Part shown: piece after piece, positions 8,115 to 14,529 of the stretch | Position numbering within the stretch: position 1 is the first letter of the stretch | Layout: each line of letters opens with the position of its first letter | Origin: Cohnella phaseoli | Lineage (GTDB): Bacteria; Bacillota; Bacilli; Paenibacillales; Paenibacillaceae | Reading direction: 5' to 3' | DNA: 64,000 nucleotides | Assembly: GCF_003386235.1 (NCBI RefSeq) | Contig: NZ_QRDZ01000032.1 | Location: 1 to 64,000, forward strand | Notes under the pieces: model-generated | Databases searched by the model: none | Told to the model about the DNA's origin: nothing | The model's input: the letters and a program-made list of their open reading frames with translations, nothing else | Made by a program: the position numbers and the translations under genes

Positions 8115-9299
8115 ATGCAAGCTATTAAGAACAAACTCGTACTGCTATCACCGATTGTCGCATTGCTAGTAATATTCGTTTTCTCGCTCACCCTTTTCCC
8201 ATCCGTTCAAGCTCAGCCCAAAAATCTGCCGATCGCCGTCATCAACGAGGATCAGGGAGTGGAGATTCCTAACCAACCGAAGATGAATATGGGGCAAACG
8301 ATCGTCGATATGATGCGGAGCAACGTTTCGTCGGCAGCCGGCGAGGAGCCCGCCATTAAATGGGTGGAAGTCGGCAGCGTCGAAGAAATGCAATCCGGGC
8401 TGAACAACCAGGAATACTATGCGGCGCTTGTCATCCCGCAAGACTTTAGCGCGAAGCAGGCTTCCTTGCGGACCGAGACGCCCGCTTCTCCCGAGCTGCA
8501 AATCTTCATCAATCAAGGTATGAATACGGCGGCTTCCACAATGGCTGGACAAATGCTGAACGGAGTCGTGGACACCCTTAACAATAATGTTCGCACTCAA
8601 ATACTCGACGGCTTCCAAAAACAAGGAGCAACGCTGACAGTCGAGCAAGCGTCCCTTCTGGCAACCCCAATTGCCAAGAAGGTAACCAATGTCAACGAGA
8701 TCGGTACGAAAAGCGCAAACGGCAACGCTCCCATATCCTTGTTCCAGCCGCTTTGGATGGCATGCATGGCGAGCGCGGCGATCCTGTTTCTCGGAATTAG
8801 CAAGCATACGGTCCAAAACCGCAGGGACACCCTGTCCGCTAAGCTCATTCAGATTGCAGCGGGAGCCGTTGTTGCGGTCGTCGTTGGCTTCGGATTGACA
8901 TGGCTCGCAAAAGACATGGTGGGACTGCATATCCCGCAATTTACCGACACGGCGCTTTTCCTGACGATTACCTTCTTCAGCTTTTTCCTGATGATATCTG
9001 CCGTCGTGTCGTGGCTGGGCATTAAAGGAATTGCCATCTTTGCCTTAACCCTGTTCTTCGGCGCGCCTCTGCTTGCTCTGGCCCCGGAAATGATGTCGCC
9101 CTTCTATCGGGATTGGATCTATTCTTGGCTGCCGATGCGTTTTATGGTCGAGGGTCTTCGAGAGCTGTTCTTCTTCGGCCAGGGTCTGAACTGGAACGGC
9201 GCCGTATCCTCCCTCACCTGGATCGGCTTAACGAGCGCCGTCGTTATCGTGGCTTCCGTCTTGAAGCCTCGCTCCGTACCGGTACAGCAAAAAGCTTAA
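8115..9299 (+). CDS. ABC-2 / YhgE-Pip-like membrane protein
   Basis: Membrane protein of about 394 residues. The ATG at 8115 has AAGGAG 10 bases upstream; an upstream in-frame start at 8013 would overlap the TetR gene and is rejected. Transmembrane segment 1 (about residues 12-33) is followed by a large extracytoplasmic domain (35-205, with 'LPIAVINEDQGVEIP' and 'YYAALVIPQDFSAKQA') and five further membrane helices. This is the arrangement of ABC-2 permeases and YhgE/Pip or DUF3533 proteins. No ATPase is encoded beside it. The role is likely export or membrane protection against a compound sensed by the TetR partner. Confidence 0.8.
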   Translation: MQAIKNKLVLLSPIVALLVIFVFSLTLFPSVQAQPKNLPIAVINEDQGVEIPNQPKMNMGQTIVDMMRSNVSSAAGEEPAIKWVEVGSVEEMQSGLNNQEYYAALVIPQDFSAKQASLRTETPASPELQIFINQGMNTAASTMAGQMLNGVVDTLNNNVRTQILDGFQKQGATLTVEQASLLATPIAKKVTNVNEIGTKSANGNAPISLFQPLWMACMASAAILFLGISKHTVQNRRDTLSAKLIQIAAGAVVAVVVGFGLTWLAKDMVGLHIPQFTDTALFLTITFFSFFLMISAVVSWLGIKGIAIFALTLFFGAPLLALAPEMMSPFYRDWIYSWLPMRFMVEGLRELFFFGQGLNWNGAVSSLTWIGLTSAVVIVASVLKPRSVPVQQKA

Positions 9300-9306
9300 A
9301 CCAATA

Positions 9307-9346
9307 GGAAAGCATGCGAATCGAGAGACTGATTGGCATGCTTTCC
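9307..9346 (+). terminator. Hairpin after the TetR-permease operon
   Basis: GGAAAGCATGC (9307-9317) pairs perfectly with GCATGCTTTCC (9336-9346), loop of 18 bases. No strong T-run follows, so termination efficiency is uncertain. It lies between convergent genes. Confidence 0.5.
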
Positions 9347-9365
9347 TGCCGTTCAAGAAAGTGAC

Positions 9366-10202
9366 TTATTTTCTCGGCCAACGATTAGGTGTCACATATT
9401 GAAGCATCGTATGAAAGAGCGACGCCCACTGCTCCAGCGACAAGAAAGCCACGGCTTGTTCCCGATCAACTTTTGCGTTCTTTAAGGCCATTTTCAACTG
9501 AACCGGCGTAAAAATCCCTCTAAACGTATCAGCCACCGGCTGTTTCGGCTCACTCAGCGCATAAGCTGCGAATGCAATGAATTTATTCCCCTCTTTAGCG
9601 GACATGAGCGGATGATCCCTTCGGACAATTCGCACAATTGCCGCATCAACGCTCGGGGGCGGAGCAAAATGAGTGCGCGGCACCATCGTTCGCATCTCGA
9701 ACTGAAAATTCATTCTCCACATCAACAATCGCGGGTCCATCGTAGAGCTTTTCGTAAACCTTCGGGCTGCCCCTTTTTCCAAAATCAAAGCTCCTCGTTG
9801 AAAGGCGTGGCCTTCGGCCCCCATCAGTTTCTCAAGAATGGCCGTGGTGATGGAAAACGGAATGTTCGCCACCACGCAGAATGGCTTGGCCGGCAGACCG
9901 ATCTCTCTAATATCGCCTTGGATCAGTTTGATTTTAGGATGATTTTCCGCTTTTTCGCGCAGCGTCTTAACGAAATTCGCATCCATTTCAACCGCTATGA
10001 CTCTGTCGACTTTCTCGGCAAGCGGAAAAGTAAGAACTCCCTTCCCTGCGCCAATCTCCAATACGGTATCCGTCGACCGCAAAAGTACCGTCTCCATAAG
10101 CTGCCTGATCGTTTGAGGATGATGCAGCAGGTGCTGGCCCGTAAAGTTTGGCCCGGAGATGCATTTCCTTATCGTTCTATGTTTCTTGTTTTGTCTGCGC
10201 AT
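9366..10202 (-). CDS. erm: 23S rRNA adenine-N6 methyltransferase, Erm(D)-like
   Basis: Methylates A2058 of 23S rRNA (E. coli numbering) and so confers resistance to macrolides, lincosamides and streptogramin B. Counting from the ATG at 10202: the N-terminal Erm motif 'NFTGQHLLHH' (19-28), the S-adenosylmethionine loop EIGAGKG (49-55), GDIRE (97-101) and the catalytic NIPF (113-116). The C-terminal part has 'RGIFTPVQLK' and 'QYVTPNRWPR', very close in pattern to Erm(D)/Erm(K). The in-frame GTG at 10208 has its GGAGG only 3 bases away, while the ATG at 10202 has 9, so ATG is preferred. A long leader with a short peptide and two terminators precedes it, indicating drug-inducible attenuation. Probably an intrinsic resistance gene. 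Confidence 0.93.
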   Translation of the reverse strand: MRRQNKKHRTIRKCISGPNFTGQHLLHHPQTIRQLMETVLLRSTDTVLEIGAGKGVLTFPLAEKVDRVIAVEMDANFVKTLREKAENHPKIKLIQGDIREIGLPAKPFCVVANIPFSITTAILEKLMGAEGHAFQRGALILEKGAARRFTKSSTMDPRLLMWRMNFQFEMRTMVPRTHFAPPPSVDAAIVRIVRRDHPLMSAKEGNKFIAFAAYALSEPKQPVADTFRGIFTPVQLKMALKNAKVDREQAVAFLSLEQWASLFHTMLQYVTPNRWPRK

Positions 10203-10246
10203 TGCCACATTCCTCCCGAGTTTGCATATATCCGCGAATCCAACAT

Positions 10247-10274
10247 AAAAAAAACCGCAGGCATAGGCCTGCGG
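10247..10274 (-). terminator. Attenuator terminator 2 in the erm leader
   Basis: On the minus strand CCGCAGGC, loop CTAT, GCCTGCGG (perfect 8-bp GC-rich stem), followed by eight T. It lies 45 bp before the erm ATG and after the leader peptide, so it must be bypassed for erm expression. This fits transcriptional attenuation. Confidence 0.85.
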
Positions 10275-10397
10275 CGGAACGACGGAAATGGGATTGAATG
10301 GTTATGCGCATTCGAATAAACCGCTGTTCCTCTGTCGATGAGGACAACGATTGGCAGGGCTTTCCGTTGCAGATGATATTACGTCTTTGAAGAACGC

Positions 10398-10425
10398 AAA
10401 AAAGAGACAGACGCGCTGTCCCCTT
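10398..10425 (-). terminator. Attenuator terminator 1 in the erm leader
   Basis: On the minus strand AAGGGGACAG, loop CGCGT, CTGTCTCTTT: a 10-bp stem with G-T wobbles, running into a T-rich tail ending at 10398. Located between the leader peptide (ending at 10510) and the second terminator. Confidence 0.7.
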
Positions 10426-10496
10426 CATCCCTATATGCAGCAGGATATCCTAAAATGGGCAGACCGATTCCGTTGTGCTCCGCACGCAGACAGAGC

Positions 10497-10526
10497 CTTT
10501 GTTCACTATTTAATTAGTGGCCAAAG
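10497..10526 (-). promoter_or_regulatory. Leader hairpin overlapping the end of the erm leader peptide
   Basis: On the minus strand CTTTG pairs with CAAAG and, inside it, CACTA pairs with TAGTG. The 5' arm contains the last sense codons and the stop of the leader peptide. A ribosome stalled at the Arg-Leu-Arg codons would sit just upstream, which could change later folding. Confidence 0.5.
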
Positions 10527-10563
10527 AGACAGAACGCAATCTGAAATAATTTATAACACCCAT
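10510..10563 (-). CDS. erm leader peptide (17 residues, RLR stalling motif)
   Basis: Short frame MGVINYFRLRSVSLATN followed by TAA. GGAGGG (10580-10575) lies 11 bases before the ATG. The Arg-Leu-Arg at residues 8-10 is the '+X+' type of motif at which macrolide-bound ribosomes stall in the ErmD leader (MRLR). It lies about 310 bases upstream of erm with two terminators between. Stalling on this peptide under drug is the probable trigger for read-through. The frame is too short for automated calling, but start, ribosome site, motif and position agree. Confidence 0.75.
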   Translation of the reverse strand: MGVINYFRLRSVSLATN

Positions 10564-10598
10564 TGTTAGGACAACCCTCCGATCCTCGAATTGAAGTT

Positions 10599-10607
10599 AT
10601 TTTAGCA
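10599..10607 (-). promoter_or_regulatory. Probable extended -10 promoter element for the erm leader
   Basis: On the minus strand TGC directly precedes TAAAAT (10604-10599), an extended -10 pattern, 19 bases before the leader ribosome binding site. The -35 region is poor (TTTCTT at 17-bp spacing), acceptable with an extended -10. Confidence 0.45.
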
Positions 10608-10682
10608 CATCTCTGGATGCAAAGAAAGGCATACTGTCTCACTCACTGCCGTCAAAAAGATAAGAAATGGCTTAATATCCCT

Positions 10683-11534
10683 CTAGCGCGAAAGCGTTTC
10701 GCTTTTCAGGAGCCGCTCCGTTTCATCAATAAGCTTGCGCAACAGGCCTAAAGCTTCCCTTGAACTATCTTGTTCTGCTGTGAGCAAGGTGAAAATATGG
10801 TTTATTCTTTGAGAGTAGCTGTCCGGCACCGCTTTAAACGAATCGGCGATCGCGGCAGCCCCTTTCTCGTTCATCAAGCAGGTTTCGTTAATTGCAAACA
10901 AAACTTGATTCAAGCAGGCTACCGCTCTGAAACAACAGCCGGCGACATAAGACAAATCGTTTTTGTAGACTCCTTTATATCCGTTTTCGAGAGAAAACGA
11001 CGCCTCCCAAAAAAATTTCTGTAGGGTTGCTTTTTGAAAAGCGGGCGGGTAAGGCGTTGTTCTGTTCTTCAGTTTATCTATAACGCCGGACGGGTCCCAT
11101 AACACTTTACACGATGCGACTTCCGCAAAATAAATCGAGTTGACGAAGCCATGGGGATGCCCTGGCTGATAATCGATAGTGAGCTCTCCCGCAGCACACT
11201 GTTCGATCACTCGCGACACATTATTTTGATCGCGCAATAAAAAATCGACCGGTGTTTCACTCACCTTCAACCAGCCGCCGCCGTTAATCCAGGGTCCCCA
11301 GTCGCCAATCTCTGTCACTAAGTTGTCTCTATGCTCGTCATCGAGTACAGTCGCGACCCGGCGAAGCTCGGGAATGTCCAACCCTTTATCGGAATCGTAG
11401 TAAATCCCGATATCAATATCGGAGCTCGGTCCTTCAGTCCCTCTGGCTCTTGAGCCGCCAAGAACCAGTGCGCTTATCCCGTTGATGTGCTTTAAACTTT
11501 CGACTATATAAGAAATTGTGCTTTGCACACTCAT
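10683..11534 (-). CDS. Nucleotidyltransferase (ANT-like fold) protein
   Basis: Protein of 283 residues with an N-terminal polymerase-beta-like nucleotidyltransferase domain. The motif GGSRARG is at residues 26-32 and the two metal-binding aspartates are Asp39 and Asp41 (SSDIDIG). A helical C-terminal region follows (about 150-283). Homologues include aminoglycoside adenylyltransferases and uncharacterised stand-alone enzymes; the acceptor cannot be predicted. The ATG at 11534 is chosen because the longer in-frame extension would lie inside folD. The gene starts 23 bp after the folD stop and is likely co-transcribed under the ZTP riboswitch. Confidence 0.8.
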   Translation of the reverse strand: MSVQSTISYIVESLKHINGISALVLGGSRARGTEGPSSDIDIGIYYDSDKGLDIPELRRVATVLDDEHRDNLVTEIGDWGPWINGGGWLKVSETPVDFLLRDQNNVSRVIEQCAAGELTIDYQPGHPHGFVNSIYFAEVASCKVLWDPSGVIDKLKNRTTPYPPAFQKATLQKFFWEASFSLENGYKGVYKNDLSYVAGCCFRAVACLNQVLFAINETCLMNEKGAAAIADSFKAVPDSYSQRINHIFTLLTAEQDSSREALGLLRKLIDETERLLKSETLSR

Positions 11535-11557
11535 CTCTCGCTCGCTCCCATCCGGAA

Positions 11558-12412
11558 TTAGTATCCTTGAGCTTTCATAGCGGCGGCAACCGTGTGCTTC
11601 AATAACGTGGCGATGGTCACAGGACCTACTCCGGCGGGAACCGGAGTTATGGCGGATACATGCGGAAGGCATGCCTCATAATCCACATCGCCGATATTTC
11701 CCGGGTTGTATCCGGCATCCAACACAACAGCCCCGGGCTTAACCCAGTCGCCTTTAACGAAGCGCGGTTTCCCGACTGCTGCGACAACGATATCTGCCGC
11801 TCTCACAAACTCCTCCAGATTCACTGTCTTGGAATGACATGTGGTTACCGTCGCATCTTTGTTCAACAACATGGCCGATACAGGTTTGCCAAGAATGGGG
11901 CTTCTTCCGATGACTACCGCATGCTTTCCCAATACCGGCAAACGATAATGATCCAGAATGGCTATAATAGCAGCCGGAGTACAAGAAGGAAAAGCTGCAA
12001 AGCCGAATGCGTTCTGAGCAAACCCTTGCGTCGTTACCCCGTCTACGTCTTTTTCAATGGATATCGCGTCAAAAGCAGCGCGCTCATCGATATGGTGAGG
12101 CACAGGATGCTGCAGCAGGATGCCATGAACCCCCGGGTTCTCATTAAGCTGCTGAATCTCTCTAATCAACTGTTCGGTCGTTGTCTCTCCGGGCAATTCG
12201 ATACGAACGGATTGGATTCCTAGCCTTTTGCAGGCATTTGCTTTCATCCGTACGTAGGTAGCCGAGGCAGGATCGTCGCCGACCAGAATCGTGGCCAGAC
12301 AAGGAATGATTCCTCCCGCAATAAGCTTCTTTACATCGCCTTCTACGAGCGCCTTGATATTCGCGGCAACCTCATTACCATCCAGAATAAACGGCCTGAT
12401 TGTCATACTCAT
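11558..12412 (-). CDS. folD: Bifunctional methylene-THF dehydrogenase / methenyl-THF cyclohydrolase
   Basis: Cytoplasmic one-carbon enzyme interconverting 5,10-methylene-, 5,10-methenyl- and 10-formyl-tetrahydrofolate using NADP. Diagnostic features: 'YVRMKANACKRLGI' containing the catalytic Lys of YxxxK, 'ILLQHPVP' (variant of LLQLPLP with His in place of Leu), EKDVDG, and the nucleotide-binding 'GRSPILGKPVSAMLL'. Near the end is the conserved 'ITPVPAGVGPVTIATLL'. Several ATGs lie close together (12415, 12412, 12406) behind GGGAGAAAGG; I use 12412. Expression is predicted to be turned on by ZTP through the riboswitch directly upstream, linking it to purine and folate stress. A nucleotidyltransferase gene follows in the same unit. 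Confidence 0.93.
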   Translation of the reverse strand: MSMTIRPFILDGNEVAANIKALVEGDVKKLIAGGIIPCLATILVGDDPASATYVRMKANACKRLGIQSVRIELPGETTTEQLIREIQQLNENPGVHGILLQHPVPHHIDERAAFDAISIEKDVDGVTTQGFAQNAFGFAAFPSCTPAAIIAILDHYRLPVLGKHAVVIGRSPILGKPVSAMLLNKDATVTTCHSKTVNLEEFVRAADIVVAAVGKPRFVKGDWVKPGAVVLDAGYNPGNIGDVDYEACLPHVSAITPVPAGVGPVTIATLLKHTVAAAMKAQGY

Positions 12413-12430
12413 CATCCCTTTCTCCCAGTT

Positions 12431-12469
12431 AAAAACATAAAGAGGCAAGGAAATTTACTCCTTACCTCT
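12431..12469 (-). terminator. Riboswitch-controlled terminator before folD
   Basis: On the minus strand AGAGGTAAGG pairs with CCTTGCCTCT (10 bp including one T-G), then TTATGTTTTT. The 5' arm begins immediately at the end of the conserved CGCCTGGGCA of the ZTP aptamer, so ligand-stabilised folding would compete with this terminator. Confidence 0.85.
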
Positions 12470-12540
12470 GCCCAGGCGACCGGCTGTATGAAGTATGCGC
12501 TCCCCCGTGGTACTCCACGTTTCGCCAGTTACGCATACCG
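12469..12540 (-). ncRNA. ZTP (pfl) riboswitch
   Basis: On the minus strand the P1 stem (TATGCG with CGCATA) encloses 'AACTGGCGAA', a hairpin (CGTGG, loop AGTA, CCACG) and GGGGGAGCG. After a linker it ends in CGCCTGGGCA. These are the hallmark conserved blocks of the ZTP riboswitch (ACTGGCG, GGGGAGC and CCGCCTGGGCA), which senses the purine intermediates ZMP/ZTP. It is followed directly by a terminator hairpin and then folD, a typical target gene. Recognised from memory of the motif; a covariance-model search would settle it. Confidence 0.9.
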
Positions 12541-12618
12541 AACATCTAATTGCATTCTGACAGAAATATTTTACAGATTCAACACTAATATCAGCCGGAA
12601 AGCGATATGGTCAAGCGT

Positions 12619-13434
12619 TCAAGTGTTACCGGTTCGATAGAAGGACGGCGGAACCCCCTGCTTCTTCTTGAACGATCTGCTGAATGCGTGCACGTTGGGA
12701 TACCCGAATTGTTCAGCGATTTGGGTCAGTGGCCGATTGGTCAACTGAATCACTTGTTTGGCTTTCTCCAACCGAATCTGTTGATGATATTGCATGGGGC
12801 TGACCTGGAACGCGTCGCGAAACATACGGTTCAGGTAAAACTTACTGAAGCAGAATTCGCACGACAACTCGTCGAGCGTAACGTGACAGTCTGCACGAAG
12901 GTATAAATACTGCTGCACCTTCAGCAGCACTTCCCGGTTGATGTGAACATACGGCAACCTCTGCCAGTGGCGCTCCCGCATCAAGCAGGCGAGCAATTCG
13001 ATAACCATGCCGACGGTCCTGATCTCATAGTAGAGCATCTGCTGATCGCGTTCATGGATGATATCGAGCAGCTTCTGCTCGAACATGGCCGGCTCCCGCA
13101 GCTGGATTCCGATCGGCAGCGAGTCCAGAGGCAGCGGCGAAGGGTCCTCGTGCGCCCCCGTTCCCCGTTCCAGACCGAACTGAAGGTACAGCCTGCGAAT
13201 CGCCTGCTTCGAAACGGAGCGAATCGAATAGCTCTGTCCCGGGCGGAACAGGAATAAATCACCCGGCAAACCGCGATAGCTGCGGCTGTCTGCCACGACG
13301 GACAGCTCTCCTTCTTTCACATACAAAATTTCATATTCCTTCGCGATATGCTCTTTGATAATCCACGGAACAGGATGCACGCTGTCCGCGGCAACTCTGA
13401 CGAAAGGCGTAAAGTGGCGGATATCCTTGCCCAT
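12619..13434 (-). CDS. AraC family transcriptional regulator with cupin sensor domain
   Basis: A 271-residue regulator. The N-terminal cupin-like sugar-binding domain (about 20-110, with 'YEILYVKEGELSVVADSRSY' and GDLFLFRPG) is followed by a helical linker and a C-terminal AraC double helix-turn-helix (about 170-268: 'VTLDELSCEFCFSKFYLNRMF', then 'LTQIAEQFGYPNVHAFSRSF'). GGAGG sits 7 bases before the ATG. It is the last gene of locus A, 19 bp after the LacI-type gene, and probably senses a sugar released by the locus enzymes. Confidence 0.87.
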   Translation of the reverse strand: MGKDIRHFTPFVRVAADSVHPVPWIIKEHIAKEYEILYVKEGELSVVADSRSYRGLPGDLFLFRPGQSYSIRSVSKQAIRRLYLQFGLERGTGAHEDPSPLPLDSLPIGIQLREPAMFEQKLLDIIHERDQQMLYYEIRTVGMVIELLACLMRERHWQRLPYVHINREVLLKVQQYLYLRADCHVTLDELSCEFCFSKFYLNRMFRDAFQVSPMQYHQQIRLEKAKQVIQLTNRPLTQIAEQFGYPNVHAFSRSFKKKQGVPPSFYRTGNT

Positions 13435-13453
13435 GCCTATCCCTCCGCATCGC

Positions 13454-14527
13454 TTATGAGAAGTGCTGGCCGGATTCGCTCCCGCCGGACGCAGCGGTTA
13501 CTGCATTGTCCTGCGCGCCCCCCGCCGCCGCTTCCGACGTCTCCGGCAACACCAGCCGACCGGGAATGATAACCTTGCCGCTCAGTTCATTGCCCCTCAT
13601 CGCCTCCAGCAGGAAGCGAGCGGCCATCTGACCTACCTCTGCTCGCGGAATGTGTACAGTCGGTATTCGCCGCTTAATCTCCTGGTCGCCGCTAATATTG
13701 TCGCACCCGATCAGTTCGATGTCGCGCCCGGGAGTCAAGCCTGCGTCCTGCAGCGCTTGCAGCGCTCCGAACGCCGATCGGTCGCTAACCGCGAAGACCG
13801 CGGTGGGCCTGCGGGGCAATTCGAGCAAATATTTCATTTCGTAATATCCTTTAATGTACTTACGGTCGAAGTTAGGCGTAATGTAGTCCGTCACAAGCGT
13901 TAATCCGTTCTCTCTCAGCGCGGCGCAGTAGCCCGCATAACGGTCGATCAGCGGCTTGTACTTCGCCGGTCCGCTGATGAAACCGATGTGGGTATGTCCA
14001 TTGCGGATCAAATACTCCGTCGCCAAGTAACCTGCCCCGTAATGATCCGAGTGAACGGATAATCCGTCGCCTGTGTGCGTGTAGTTGTCGACGAGCACCA
14101 TCGGTACGGCATATCCTCTCAATTCCTGAACGATCTCGTCGGTAATCAATCCGCCGCCGAGCAGGATAAGCCCCGAAATATTTTCCAACCATGACAGCGG
14201 CTCGTCTCCGGCCCTTACGAAATTCAGCATCACTTCAAATCCAAGCAGGCGGCACTCGTTTTCAATCGCGCGGAGAATCTCGCCATTATACGAATCGTTG
14301 TGCACCGCGATCGTTTCCTCGATCAATAGTCGGACGAACGGTTTGCCTTCGCTTACGGCCAGATCGTGACTAAGCTCCGTGTAGGCTTGCCGTATGGCGT
14401 GCTTGGTTTCTTCCGTGAACGTGCCTTTGTTATTTAGCACAAGGGACACGGTAGCGGGAGAGAAGCCAGTCTTATCCGCTATCTTCTTGACGCCGGGTTT
14501 TCTGCTTGGGCCGAACTTCGTATTCAT
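13454..14527 (-). CDS. LacI family transcriptional regulator
   Basis: A 357-residue regulator with an N-terminal LacI helix-turn-helix at about residues 12-35 ('GVKKIADKTGFSPATVSLVL' plus NNKG) and hinge. The periplasmic-binding-protein-like effector domain (about 62-335) ends in 'VEVGQMAARFLLEAMRG'-type sequence. Its start lies 2 bp after the stop of the GH116 gene, so it is in the same operon as the transporter and the glycosidases it probably controls. A candidate operator with the AAACGTTT core lies at 23171-23178, upstream of the operon. Confidence 0.9.
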   Translation of the reverse strand: MNTKFGPSRKPGVKKIADKTGFSPATVSLVLNNKGTFTEETKHAIRQAYTELSHDLAVSEGKPFVRLLIEETIAVHNDSYNGEILRAIENECRLLGFEVMLNFVRAGDEPLSWLENISGLILLGGGLITDEIVQELRGYAVPMVLVDNYTHTGDGLSVHSDHYGAGYLATEYLIRNGHTHIGFISGPAKYKPLIDRYAGYCAALRENGLTLVTDYITPNFDRKYIKGYYEMKYLLELPRRPTAVFAVSDRSAFGALQALQDAGLTPGRDIELIGCDNISGDQEIKRRIPTVHIPRAEVGQMAARFLLEAMRGNELSGKVIIPGRLVLPETSEAAAGGAQDNAVTAASGGSESGQHFS

Positions 14528-14529
14528 GG

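Noticed and set aside
10177..10428. Minus-strand frame of 83 codons covering the erm attenuators
   Set aside because: It reads through both arms of the second terminator and into erm; no ribosome site. The short RLR peptide at 10510-10563 is the better leader.
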